From CBDAPE01 sp965198325 (GTDB taxonomy: Bacteria; Pseudomonadota; Alphaproteobacteria; UBA828; JAPUJA01), in NCBI GenBank assembly GCA_965198325.1, contig CBDAPE010000019.1:186001-250000 (forward strand): a stretch of DNA of 64,000 nt, read 5' to 3'. Every line of letters begins with the position of its first letter. The stretch's first letter is position 1. Positions 1-8,684 of this stretch are shown here, in pieces. Under the pieces are notes generated by a model. That model worked only from the letters and a program-made list of their open reading frames with translations. It made no database searches and was not told the origin of the DNA. Position numbers and translations under genes: made by a program.

Positions 1-1
1 G

Positions 2-241
2 ACCCGCTGGCTCGTCGTTGTGGCGCCCGACGATCCGGCCGGCGAACCGGACATGGCAAAGGTCAGGGCGTTTCTTTCGGACGGCCGTCAGGGAATTTGC
101 TATCGGCCGGACACCTGGCACAGCCCGCTCGTCGGGCTCGATGCCGAGAGCGAATTTTTCATGCTGATGTGGTCGCGGACTCCGGCCGAGGACACGGATC
201 TCCACCGGCTGGAGCAGGCAATTCAAATCCGGCTCGACTAG
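2..241 (+). CDS. Ureidoglycolate lyase (C-terminal part, cut by window edge)
   Basis: The frame is open from the window edge to a TAG stop and gives about 79 residues that resemble the C-terminal half of the AllA family. Ureidoglycolate lyase releases urea and glyoxylate from ureidoglycolate at the end of the allantoin pathway. The stretch YRPDTWHSPLVGLDAESEF matches the cupin-fold signature of the family, in which a Trp-His pair precedes a Pro-Leu and an acidic loop. It converges on the permease gene at 251. Its presence beside hydantoinase-type and ureohydrolase genes fits a ureide or guanidino nitrogen theme. The start lies outside the window, so full length cannot be judged. Confidence 0.75.
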   Translation, partial: TRWLVVVAPDDPAGEPDMAKVRAFLSDGRQGICYRPDTWHSPLVGLDAESEFFMLMWSRTPAEDTDLHRLEQAIQIRLD

Positions 242-250
242 CCGGGGACA

Positions 251-1027
251 TCAGCCGCGATAACGGGTCACGCGAAGCGCTATGATGGCCACGCCGACCG
301 TGAGTGTCATGAGCATGAGCGCGACCACGTTGATCGACGGATCGACACCCTTGCGCAACATGCCCCAGATAAAGGTTGGCAGTGTGTTTCCGCCGCCGAT
401 CGTGAAGAACGTGATGATGAAATCGTCGAGCGAGAGGGCCATCGCGACGAGCACGGCCCCGATGATGGTCGGCCGAATGATCGGCAACGTGACCGTAAAG
501 TAGGCCTTGAGCTGAGACGCACCGAGATCGCGCGCACTGTTCACGATCGCGTAATCGAACTTCGAAATCCGCGCGTAAACGATCAGGATCACGAAGGGTT
601 GGGTAAAGACGAGGTGGCCCAGGATCACCATGGGTATGCCCAGACCCGCACCCACGCTGGTGAAATAGCTCAACAGTGCGAGTGCCAGCACCAGCGGCGG
701 CAGCATCACCGGCATCGTCAGAAGAATGATCGAAACGTTGGCGGCCCGGGCTCGGAGCCGAACGAGAGCGCTTGCCGCCATGATCCCGATGATCGTGGAC
801 GCAACGCCGACGGACACCACGATAATCATGCTGTTCTGGAACGCGGCCCAGAATTCAGGCCGCCCGAATATCTTCACAAACCAATCGATCGTGAGCCCTG
901 AAATTGGAAACGCCAGGAGTTTCTTGTCGCTGAAAGCGAACAGAACGAGGATCACGAGCGGCGAGAGCATGAAGAAGAACGTCACCGCGCCGAAAAGACG
1001 CCAGCAGAGGCTCGGAATATCTCTCAT
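251..1027 (-). CDS. ABC transporter permease, PotC-like
   Basis: This 258-residue inner-membrane permease belongs to the spermidine/putrescine (PotC) branch of the binding-protein-dependent permeases. Several hydrophobic segments are visible. The cytoplasmic EAA-type loop, which docks the ATPase, reads ARDLGASQLKAYFTVTLPII. The ATG at 1027 overlaps the stop of the PotB-like gene by 4 bp (ATGA), which fixes the start. The longer open frame upstream is only a shadow of the neighbouring gene. With the PotB-like gene and the binding protein at 6253 it probably forms one importer. No ATPase gene lies in the window. The substrate is unknown, and the context suggests a ureide or guanidino compound. 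Confidence 0.85.
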   Translation of the reverse strand: MRDIPSLCWRLFGAVTFFFMLSPLVILVLFAFSDKKLLAFPISGLTIDWFVKIFGRPEFWAAFQNSMIIVVSVGVASTIIGIMAASALVRLRARAANVSIILLTMPVMLPPLVLALALLSYFTSVGAGLGIPMVILGHLVFTQPFVILIVYARISKFDYAIVNSARDLGASQLKAYFTVTLPIIRPTIIGAVLVAMALSLDDFIITFFTIGGGNTLPTFIWGMLRKGVDPSINVVALMLMTLTVGVAIIALRVTRYRG

Positions 1028-1905
1028 CGGACTCTCAATACGCGCCGAAGAAGAATTGTGGCCAAGCCGACAATGATCAGGCAAATCGCGATGACGCTGA
1101 ATGCCATCGCGGCGCCGAGCGGGGCGTCGAAACGGAGTCCGAACTGGACCTGGATAAAGACACCGATCATCGAGGTATAGGGCCCACCCACCAGCTTGGG
1201 GGTTACGTAATCGCCCGCGGAAAACAGAAAGGCCAGGGTAAAGCCGACCAGAATCCCGGTCTGGCACTGAGGCAAAATGATGTCCCAAAACACCCGCAAG
1301 CGGCTGGCGCCGAGATCGCGGGCGCCGCGCAGTGGCACGTCGTCGATCGCGCGCAGCGACCCGTAGATCGGCAGGATCGCGAGCGGCAGCATGTAGTGGG
1401 TCAGCGTGATGACGACGGCGATGGGGTTGTAGAGGAAGGCATCGAGCGGCGCGTCGATGAAGCCCAGGCCCAGCAAGGCGGAATTGAGAATGCCGCTCTG
1501 ACCGAGAATAATCTTCCAGATATAGATCTTGGAGAGGTAACCGCCGAACAGGGTGATCAGCACGCCGAACAGGAGCAGGTTGCTGTACTTGCCCGCCTTG
1601 AAGCGCACGACGAAGGCGAACCCGAAGGCCAGCAGGGTGACGATCGCGGAGATGATCAGGGCAATGCTGAAGGTGAACAGCAGGGCTTCGTGATACTGGT
1701 CGAACACCCGGCCGTAGTTGGCGAACGAGAGATCCGCAACCAGTGCGTAGGACTTGACCCGCCAAAAACTGAGAACGAAAAAATAGGACAGCGGCGCGAC
1801 GAAGATGAGCAGGAAGACCGCTGCCGAGGGCGTCATGAGGAGACCGCTGGTCCGGAGCGCGCGGATCATCTGTCCACCAGGCCCGGACGGGGGATGCGCG
1901 GGCAC
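1024..1905 (-). CDS. ABC transporter permease, PotB-like
   Basis: This 293-residue permease is of the PotB/PotH type, with about six membrane segments and the EAA-like loop GARDLGASRLRVFWDIILP that contacts the ATPase. The N-terminus has a short cytoplasmic leader before the first membrane helix (FLLIFVAPLSYFFVLSFW). It is translationally coupled to the PotC-like gene by a 4-bp overlap. It sits about 60 bp downstream of the amidohydrolase genes on the same strand, so the transporter and the hydrolases are probably one operon. The polyamine-type family also carries amino acids, opines and other cationic compounds, so the name does not prove polyamine import. Confidence 0.85.
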   Translation of the reverse strand: MPAHPPSGPGGQMIRALRTSGLLMTPSAAVFLLIFVAPLSYFFVLSFWRVKSYALVADLSFANYGRVFDQYHEALLFTFSIALIISAIVTLLAFGFAFVVRFKAGKYSNLLLFGVLITLFGGYLSKIYIWKIILGQSGILNSALLGLGFIDAPLDAFLYNPIAVVITLTHYMLPLAILPIYGSLRAIDDVPLRGARDLGASRLRVFWDIILPQCQTGILVGFTLAFLFSAGDYVTPKLVGGPYTSMIGVFIQVQFGLRFDAPLGAAMAFSVIAICLIIVGLATILLRRVLRVR

Positions 1906-1966
1906 TGCCTCAATGCAGCGCCCACCATCCTGTCACCCGAATATCGGCGTAGCACGGCGGCCCCCG

Positions 1967-3433
1967 TCAAACCGGCTGGTTGCCGAACTCGACGGGCAGG
2001 CAGATCGGCGAGACCTCGTCGGCACTCCGCCCGTCCCAGTCCATGTCCGGCACCCGGGTGAGCGCGCGGCTTTGACCCGCCTGGAGGCGAGCCAGAACAT
2101 CCTCGTGATCGAGCATCTGAAGCTCGCGCTCGCGTACCATCTGCTCGCCGTTCACGAACACGTCGCAGACCGCCGCGGCGACGCCCGAATAGACCAGTGA
2201 GCGGATCGGGTCGCGCAATGGGCGCATGGAGGGATGCTTGAGATCGACCAGCGCGATATCGGCCTTGGCCCCCGCCGCGAGACGCCCGAGGTCGTCTCGG
2301 CCCAACGCCTTTGCCGCACCCAGCGTCGCGATCTCGAACACATGCTCCGTGCGCAGCAGGTCGACATGGCCGCTCGCGACCTTCGAGAGCAGGCCCGCGA
2401 TGCGCATCTCCTCGATCATGTCGTGGGGATAGCAGTCAGTGCCCAGGCACATATTCACCCCCGCTGCCCGGTAGCCGCCGAGGCTGCGCATCATGTCACC
2501 CCACTGGGCGAAGGCGCGCGGACAGTGTACCACCGACGCGCCCGAAGTCGCCAAGCGTTCGAGGTCCTTGTGCTCGTGGTGATTGATCCAGGGATGCTGG
2601 TCGATGTTGATGGCATGGCCGATCAGGGTCTGGGGTGCGAGCACGCCGATATCGTCGAGCCATTCGAGCGGCGTCTTGCGATGGCGACGAATCATCTCGC
2701 GGTGCTCCATCACCGATTGCGCCGCGTGGGTCTGCATCGGCATGGCGCGGTCCACCGCCGCCTGTTTGCATTTGACCAGCAGCTCCTCGGTGCAGCTGTC
2801 AACCTGCGCGGCACCGATCATGCCGTGCAGCCGGCCTGAGGGATGCTCCTCCGCCGCGTCGACGACATCGAGCGAGCCCGCGAAGTCGGCCAGCCCCTTT
2901 TCCTCGTACCAGGTATAGAGATGATCCTTGCCGTTCGGCGTGTACCAGTGTCCCGACTGGACCATGGGGCAGGCGTAGACCCGGATCCCCGTCCCGGCCA
3001 GGGTCTCGAGCCAGCCCTCGAAGGGCAGCTCGTGGGAGCAGTAAAGCTCGGCCATGGTGGTGCAGCCGCTCTTGAGAAGTTCGCAGGCCGAGGCTTCCAT
3101 CGCGGCCTTGGCGGAATCGTCGTCCTCCTGGAGCAGCCAGGTGTATTCGAACAGCTGGGTCATCCACATATGCTTGCTCGCGAGGTCCTCGAAGAACCCT
3201 TTGCCGTGGATTTCCTGATAGCCGTGCAGATGCAGGTCGAGCAGCCCCGGCATGACCATCCGGTCTGTGCCGTCGATGGTCTCGTCCGCCGGTCCGTCGT
3301 AGAACGGCCCGACATAGGTCAGCCGGTCGTCCGCGAACGCGACGTCGCCGTTACGGATGTATTTATGCCCGTCGCGCTCCCCATCGTAGGCGACCAGCCA
3401 GTCGATGTTCTTGATAACCGTCGTCTTGCTCAT
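1967..3433 (-). CDS. Amidohydrolase-superfamily deaminase (TRZ/ATZ, SsnA-type)
   Basis: This 488-residue metal-dependent hydrolase is of the cytosine/guanine deaminase or chlorohydrolase type. Metal-binding signatures appear in the expected order: the HxH motif (GLLDLHLHGY), a middle His (QTHAAQS), a second His (LIGHAIN) and the catalytic Asp (GTDCYPHD). These enzymes remove ammonia or another leaving group from N-heterocycles or guanidino-like compounds. The start is set by a 4-bp ATGA overlap with the hydantoinase gene upstream. Partnership with a hydantoinase and an importer suggests catabolism of a ring compound with several nitrogens. The exact substrate cannot be read from the sequence. 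Confidence 0.8.
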   Translation of the reverse strand: MSKTTVIKNIDWLVAYDGERDGHKYIRNGDVAFADDRLTYVGPFYDGPADETIDGTDRMVMPGLLDLHLHGYQEIHGKGFFEDLASKHMWMTQLFEYTWLLQEDDDSAKAAMEASACELLKSGCTTMAELYCSHELPFEGWLETLAGTGIRVYACPMVQSGHWYTPNGKDHLYTWYEEKGLADFAGSLDVVDAAEEHPSGRLHGMIGAAQVDSCTEELLVKCKQAAVDRAMPMQTHAAQSVMEHREMIRRHRKTPLEWLDDIGVLAPQTLIGHAINIDQHPWINHHEHKDLERLATSGASVVHCPRAFAQWGDMMRSLGGYRAAGVNMCLGTDCYPHDMIEEMRIAGLLSKVASGHVDLLRTEHVFEIATLGAAKALGRDDLGRLAAGAKADIALVDLKHPSMRPLRDPIRSLVYSGVAAAVCDVFVNGEQMVRERELQMLDHEDVLARLQAGQSRALTRVPDMDWDGRSADEVSPICLPVEFGNQPV

Positions 3434-4839
3434 GGCCTCACCCCCGATGCGCCGCGCTTGACGAACTGGCCCTGGCCGGGCCGTCCCAGGAAATCCTCGC
3501 CGCCGACGATGAGTTCGCCGCGCAGGAATACCTTCTTGACCCGCCCCGTCACCGCGCGGCCCTCGAACAGCGAATAGTCGATCCGGCTGTGATGCTCGGC
3601 CGCCCGGATTATCCAGGTCTCGTTGGGGTCGAACAGCACCAGGTCGGCATCCGAGCCCACAGCGATCGTGCCCTTGCGGGGATACAGGCCGAAGAGCTTG
3701 GCCGGCGCCGTCGCCACCAGCTGGACGAACCGATTGAGCGTCATCTGGTTCTTGCCGACGCCGCCGTCATAGACCAGGGGAAGCCGGGTCTCGACGCCCG
3801 GCGCGCCGTTGGGGATCTTCTGGAAATTGTCCAGGCCCTGCTGCTTGGAATAAAGCATGCCGAGCGGCTGTTCGTTGAAGCAGAACGGACAGTGGTCTGT
3901 GGAGACGACCTGAAGGTCGTCGGTCCGCAACCCCCGCCACAGGGCCTGCTGATGGCCGTAATCGCGCAAGGGCGGGGTCATAACGAATTTCGCGGCATCG
4001 AATCCAGGCCGCTCGTATTCCTCTTTTGTGAGAAACAGGTAATGGGGACAGGTTTCGGCGTAGATCGGCACGCCCCGGTCACGCGCCGCCGTGATAGCGG
4101 CGAGCGCTTCTTCGGCCGAAACATGAACCAGATAGATCGGCGCCTCGGCCAGTTCCGAAAGGGTGATTACCCGCTGCACCGCCTCGCCTTCCATCAGGCT
4201 GGGGCGCGTCACCTCGTGGTATTTCGGCCCGGTGTGTCCGGCGGCCAACGCCTCCTCGATCAGAACGTCGATGACGGGTCCGTTTTCCGCGTGGATGCAG
4301 GTCATGGCGTCGTTGTCCCGGCAGACGCGCATCGCCCGGAAGATCGCCGCGTCGTCGACCATGAAGACGCCGGGATAGGCGGTGAACAGCTTGAATGAGG
4401 TGACCCCCTCGCGGTGGATCAGATCGCGCATATCGACCAGGACCTGATCGGTGACTTCCTTGAGGATCAGATGAGCGGCGACATCGATACAGGCGGTCGA
4501 AGCCCGCTCGTGCCAGTCCTCGAGCGCGGCCATGGGGCTCGCCTCGCCCTGATTGCAGAAATCCACGAGCGAGGTCGTGCCGCCGAACGCCGCGGCCCGG
4601 GTGCCGGACTCGAACGTGTCGGCGGTCCGGGCGTGGCCGAAATCCCAATCGAGATGGGTGTGGACATCGACCCCGCCCGGCAGAATGAGCAGGCCCGTCG
4701 CGTCGTGGACAGGGACATCTTCACCGACCTGAAGATCCCGCCCGATCCAGCGGACGACGCCCTTGTCGATGAAAACATCGGCTTTGAAGCAGTCTACCGC
4801 GGTCGCGACCCTACCGTTTCGAATGACGCATGACGTCAT
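3430..4839 (-). CDS. Dihydropyrimidinase / D-hydantoinase-like cyclic amidohydrolase
   Basis: This 469-residue cyclic amidohydrolase has close to the usual length for hydantoinases. It has the HxH motif (VDVHTHLDWDF), a Lys in TSFKLFTAYPG that is expected to be the carbamylated metal-bridging residue, His in IHAENG and YLVHVS, and the catalytic Asp in VSTDHCPF. The family opens cyclic amide rings such as hydantoin, dihydropyrimidine and allantoin-like compounds. A GGGAGAGG ribosome site lies about 8 bases before the ATG at 4839. It is the first gene of the minus-strand operon and faces the oxygenase gene at 5045. Allantoinase or another ureide hydrolase is an alternative. Confidence 0.83.
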   Translation of the reverse strand: MTSCVIRNGRVATAVDCFKADVFIDKGVVRWIGRDLQVGEDVPVHDATGLLILPGGVDVHTHLDWDFGHARTADTFESGTRAAAFGGTTSLVDFCNQGEASPMAALEDWHERASTACIDVAAHLILKEVTDQVLVDMRDLIHREGVTSFKLFTAYPGVFMVDDAAIFRAMRVCRDNDAMTCIHAENGPVIDVLIEEALAAGHTGPKYHEVTRPSLMEGEAVQRVITLSELAEAPIYLVHVSAEEALAAITAARDRGVPIYAETCPHYLFLTKEEYERPGFDAAKFVMTPPLRDYGHQQALWRGLRTDDLQVVSTDHCPFCFNEQPLGMLYSKQQGLDNFQKIPNGAPGVETRLPLVYDGGVGKNQMTLNRFVQLVATAPAKLFGLYPRKGTIAVGSDADLVLFDPNETWIIRAAEHHSRIDYSLFEGRAVTGRVKKVFLRGELIVGGEDFLGRPGQGQFVKRGASGVRP

Positions 4840-5044
4840 TTCGTCCGCCTCTCCCTTTTTTCCGGCTTCGCGAGCCGCATTCTTGTTCGACAGGGTAGCC
4901 CGAACCGGGCTCGCGCGCCAAGCAAAGCTCCCGCTCGGAGGATCGGCCGGGTCGACGCGGCTTGTTCGGTGTCTCGACCGGATATAGGCTTAACTCCTAT
5001 AAAGCGGTGCCGTTCTATATTCCTGGCGATCCGGAGGCAGTGCG
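4840..5044. promoter_or_regulatory. Divergent intergenic region between two operons
   Basis: This 205-bp gap separates the minus-strand hydantoinase/permease operon from the plus-strand oxygenase/ureohydrolase operon, so it should carry both promoters. An AT-rich stretch (4984-5020, with TTAACTCCTATAAAG) is the best place for the rightward promoter. A clear GGAGG at about 5034 serves the oxygenase ATG. I see no strong operator palindrome. Confidence 0.4.
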
Positions 5045-6064
5045 ATGCCAAGCAACTCAAGGAATGCGGTGGTCGACGAACCGGTCTTAAGGGGCGCCAA
5101 GAGGGTCCCGCTGACCGATCTGCCCGTGATTGATATCGGGCCGCTCTTCGGTCAGGATCGCCGGGCAAAGGAATCCGTCGCATCGGAAATCGACAAGGCC
5201 TGCCGGGAGGTGGGCTTCCTCTACATCAGGAACCACGGCATCCCGGACGAGGCAACGCGGGCCGCGTTCGACGAGGCGAGGCGCTTTTTCGCCCTGCCCG
5301 TCGAGGAGAAGATGAAGATTCACGTCAAGAAGGTTCGCACGCTTACCCGCGGCTATGTTCCGATGTACGAGGTTCACGCGGACAAGGACGCCAAGCCCGA
5401 TTTTCACGAAGCGTTCGAAAGTGCCCTGGAAGTGGCATCCGACGATCCGGACCACGTGGCCGGTAACCTTTTGTACGGTCCGAACCAGTGGCCTTCAAGC
5501 TTGCCGGGCTTTCGGGAAACGATCTATGGCTACTATGAAACCCTGAACCGGTTGGGGCGGACCTTGTTTACGGGCTTTGCCGTCGCGCTCGATCTGCCGG
5601 AAGATTATTTCGAAGACAAGATCACCAAGCCGACCGCCGGCTTTCGCCTGATGCACTATCCGCTCCAGGAAAATCTCGACGATGCGGGGATTTGGGGAAT
5701 CGGAGCGCACACAGATCAGGAATGCTTCACCTTGCTCGTCCAGGACAGCGTCAGCGCGCTACAACTGAAGAACGCGGAGGGACAATGGGTGGAAGCCCGC
5801 CCGGTCGCCGATACGATCGTCGTGAATATCGGCGACCTGATGCCCCGCTGGACCAACGACCGCTACCGCTCGACGGCGCATCGCGTCCTGAACCCCGTCG
5901 CCCATGCGCGCTACTCGATGGGGTATTTCTTCGGGCTCAATTACGATACCCCCATCACCTGCCTGCCGAATTGCCAGGACGCCGATCATCCGACGAAATA
6001 CGAGCCCATAACAGCAGGCGAATTCTGCGAGGCGCGGGTTCTCCAGTACCATTACGAAACTTGA
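5045..6064 (+). CDS. 2-oxoglutarate/Fe(II)-dependent oxygenase, isopenicillin N synthase family
   Basis: This 339-residue protein has an N-terminal DIOX_N-like part (VPLTDLPVIDIGPLF, then REVGFLYIRNHGI) and a C-terminal double-stranded beta-helix core. The iron ligands are visible as HTD in GAHTDQECFTLLVQD and a distal His in RSTAHRVLNP, followed by the RYSMGYF segment that normally binds 2-oxoglutarate. Plant and bacterial relatives hydroxylate small molecules, and some break down guanidino or nucleobase compounds. It leads the plus-strand operon with the binding protein and ureohydrolases and has a good GGAGG site. It may oxidise the imported substrate before hydrolysis, but this is inference. 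Confidence 0.85.
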   Translation: MPSNSRNAVVDEPVLRGAKRVPLTDLPVIDIGPLFGQDRRAKESVASEIDKACREVGFLYIRNHGIPDEATRAAFDEARRFFALPVEEKMKIHVKKVRTLTRGYVPMYEVHADKDAKPDFHEAFESALEVASDDPDHVAGNLLYGPNQWPSSLPGFRETIYGYYETLNRLGRTLFTGFAVALDLPEDYFEDKITKPTAGFRLMHYPLQENLDDAGIWGIGAHTDQECFTLLVQDSVSALQLKNAEGQWVEARPVADTIVVNIGDLMPRWTNDRYRSTAHRVLNPVAHARYSMGYFFGLNYDTPITCLPNCQDADHPTKYEPITAGEFCEARVLQYHYET

Positions 6065-6252
6065 GCGACGTCGGGCGGCCGCCATCCGGAGTCCTCGACC
6101 GGCGGCCATTTGCTCATTGACTCGCCACTCGGCCCTAAAATAGGCTCAATTTGGGCATAACGATAACAAGTCAGATGCGATCCGTACCCGGTGAGCGGAC
6201 GACCGCACACCGGCAAGCGGGGCATGGAGGATTCATTCGGGAGGATTTCACG

Positions 6253-7431
6253 ATGAAGAAGACCTACAACAGCCTCAACGAAAAGATCGAGGTTCTGGAC
6301 AATGGCCTCGTCCGCGCGCGGACGATGATGCCCATAACGCGACGAAATTTCGTCACCGGCGGGCTTGCCGCGGGTGCTGCTGCCGCGACTCTCGGGTTCG
6401 GCCCGAAGATGGCACGCGCCGGTGAGTCCGTGAAATATATGGGCTGGCTCGGTTACGAAGAGGGCCTGAGAGGCGGCAGCTTCCTCGCCGACAACGATAT
6501 CGAACTCGAAATTACCTACATCGACAATCTGGAATCGATTGCCGCCACGGCTGCTACCGGCGGCCTGGGCCATATGGACTTCACCACGCCCGTGATGTTC
6601 TACGTGCCAGGCTGGGCGGAACGAGGCTTCCTCGCGCCGCTCGACGAAAGCCGCATTCCCAACCTCGACGGCTGTTTCCCCGAAATCCGGGATGCCGCGG
6701 GGCTGATCGTCGACGGTACCCGCTATGCCGTGCCGTTCGCCTGGGGATCGCTGCCGTTGATGTACAACGCCGACGTGATCAAGGAAGCCCCGACCCACTG
6801 GATGGACATGTTCAAGGACGAGTTCAAGGGCAAGGTCACGGTCACCGAGGACATCCTCGGCGTCGTGATGACCTTCATTATGATTACGAACGGCAAGGGC
6901 ACACCCTGGCTCGTGACCCGCGAAGAGCTCAAGGAGTCGATGGATCTCCTGATCAAGTTCAAGAAGGAGCATGCCCTTACGATCGCGTCCGGCTACGGCG
7001 AGCTCGCCGCCCTGTTCGAGAGCGGCGATGTGATCATGGGGCAGAGCTGGGAAGCCGTTTCCATGTGGATGGGCGAAGGCGCGCCGACCATGAAGTGGGT
7101 GCATCCTGCGGAGGGAACCCTCACCTTCATCGACAACTACTCGATCATGACCGACTCGCCCAACATGGACCTGTGTCACGATCTTCTGAACCACATTCTC
7201 TCGCCCGAGGCGCAGGCCCACGCCCATAACTTCAACGCCACGGCGGCGACGGTGGAAGCCGCGGTTCCGCTGCTCGATGACTGGGCACGGCCGATGTATC
7301 CTTATGACAATCTTTCCACCTTCTTCAACGATGCCGGCGGCTTCATGGAGCAGTTCCCGTTCGAATCCGACGGCACCCACGTCACCTACGACGAAGTCAT
7401 CGAGTCGTGGGAAAACTTCCTCCGATCGTAG
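6253..7431 (+). CDS. Polyamine-type ABC substrate-binding protein (PotD-like), Tat signal
   Basis: The 392-residue periplasmic binding protein carries a twin-arginine signal (ITRRNFVTGGLAAGAA, then a probable cleavage site near RAGES). The mature part resembles PotD/PotF: DFTTPVMFYVPGWAERG, RYAVPFAWGSLPLMYNAD and a C-terminal lobe ending WENFLRS. The ATG at 6253 is chosen because GGGAGGA lies just upstream. The open frame begins earlier but lacks such a site there. It should capture the ligand for the permeases at 251-1905, which are encoded on the opposite strand of the same cluster. The ligand is probably cationic. Confidence 0.85.
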   Translation: MKKTYNSLNEKIEVLDNGLVRARTMMPITRRNFVTGGLAAGAAAATLGFGPKMARAGESVKYMGWLGYEEGLRGGSFLADNDIELEITYIDNLESIAATAATGGLGHMDFTTPVMFYVPGWAERGFLAPLDESRIPNLDGCFPEIRDAAGLIVDGTRYAVPFAWGSLPLMYNADVIKEAPTHWMDMFKDEFKGKVTVTEDILGVVMTFIMITNGKGTPWLVTREELKESMDLLIKFKKEHALTIASGYGELAALFESGDVIMGQSWEAVSMWMGEGAPTMKWVHPAEGTLTFIDNYSIMTDSPNMDLCHDLLNHILSPEAQAHAHNFNATAATVEAAVPLLDDWARPMYPYDNLSTFFNDAGGFMEQFPFESDGTHVTYDEVIESWENFLRS

Positions 7432-7580
7432 GACCCGAACCGGAGATCGCAACAGCGGCGTAACGAACCGGAGAGGCGGGCGGCAGGATGATGGAGCCGG
7501 CCGCCTCGTCCGGGTCGCAGACGAACGGTCCGGGGGCACGATAGGGCGCTTGCGGCTTCGGCCCTGAAAGCGGGGGAGAG

Positions 7581-8648
7581 ATGGGAGGCAATCATCACCA
7601 CGGGCCCGGGGGCTGGCATCACCATCCCCATCAGCATCGGGGCTTGGGCGCGCACACGGGGTCGATGGACCATATCTATTCGCCGAAGCACCACAACGGC
7701 ACCTTCAAGGCACCGGGTCTCCACACCTTCATGGGCGCGCCCTATTGCGAGCCGACGCGCGAGGCGACCCGCGCAGTCGGCGCCAGGGTCGCGTTTCTCG
7801 GCGTGCCCTACGACGAGGGCCAAGTCTGCCGGCCCGGCGCATCGAGCGGGCCCCAGGGCATCCGGGAAGCGTCGACCCAGTATTTCCCCTACATGTTCGA
7901 GTACAAGGTCGACCTCCTGACGGCCTTCAATATGGTCGATTGCGGCGATATTCCGATCGTGGCGGCCAACCCCGAACGCAGCCACCAGTTCATTTACGAC
8001 TACGTGACCGAGCTGCTCCACGGCGGCGCCATGGTCGTGCTCTGCGGCGGTGATCATTCCGTCCCTATCCCCGCCTGCCGCGCGCTCAGCGACTTCCACA
8101 AGGACGGCCGGATCGGCTACGCCCATTACGACTGCCATCTCGATGCGGCGAGCGATTGGGGCGGGGTCAAGATCACCAACGCGTCGGGCATGGCCCGTGC
8201 CGTCGAGCTGCCGAACTGCAGCGGCGCCAACATTGCCCATGTGGGCTCGCGCAATGCGGCGACGCCCAAGGACTTCGTGGATTTCGCGGACGATCACGGG
8301 ATTCTCGTCGAGATGATGGACGACGTCATCGATCGCGGCGTTGTCCCGATCACCCACAGCGTCATGGAGCGCTGCTGGAAGGGCTGCGATTCGGTCTACC
8401 TCTCGATCGACACGGACTGTCTCGATTCGTCCTGCGCGCCGGGCACCACCCTGCCCGAGCCGAACGGTTTTACGGCGCGGGAGATGATCCTCGCGGCCAA
8501 GGCCGCGGGCGAACATGGCGTGGGCATTCTGGAGATTTCCGAGCTGTGCAGCGTGTTCGACATTAATCTCATTACCAGTAAGCTCTCCTGCATGATCGTG
8601 TGCAATTTCCTGGGGAGCCATGCCAAGACGCAGGGTCTGAAAATTTAA
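7581..8648 (+). CDS. Ureohydrolase (agmatinase/guanidino hydrolase superfamily), complete metal site, His-rich N-terminus
   Basis: This 355-residue member of the arginase/agmatinase superfamily hydrolyses a C-N bond of a guanidino group, normally giving urea and an amine at a two-metal centre. All six metal ligands are present: His159 in GGDHS, Asp184, His186 and Asp188 in DCHLD (usually DAHxD), and Asp277 and Asp279 in SIDTDCLD. The Glu of the ILEISEL segment is also kept. The first 20 residues contain nine histidines, in two HHH runs and scattered positions. A second possible ATG at 7664 would remove them, but GGGGGAGAG precedes 7581. It lies 36 bp before a degenerate paralogue. The substrate is unknown, and arginine or agmatine itself is not implied. 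Confidence 0.88.
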   Translation: MGGNHHHGPGGWHHHPHQHRGLGAHTGSMDHIYSPKHHNGTFKAPGLHTFMGAPYCEPTREATRAVGARVAFLGVPYDEGQVCRPGASSGPQGIREASTQYFPYMFEYKVDLLTAFNMVDCGDIPIVAANPERSHQFIYDYVTELLHGGAMVVLCGGDHSVPIPACRALSDFHKDGRIGYAHYDCHLDAASDWGGVKITNASGMARAVELPNCSGANIAHVGSRNAATPKDFVDFADDHGILVEMMDDVIDRGVVPITHSVMERCWKGCDSVYLSIDTDCLDSSCAPGTTLPEPNGFTAREMILAAKAAGEHGVGILEISELCSVFDINLITSKLSCMIVCNFLGSHAKTQGLKI

Positions 8649-8684
8649 AGCGCGCGAGCGGAGACCGTTTGGGAGAGCGAACCA

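Noticed and set aside
251..1765. A 504-residue reading frame across both permease genes
   Set aside because: The part above 1027 has no permease similarity and is the antisense-frame shadow of the PotB-like gene; the true start is the ATG overlapping its stop.
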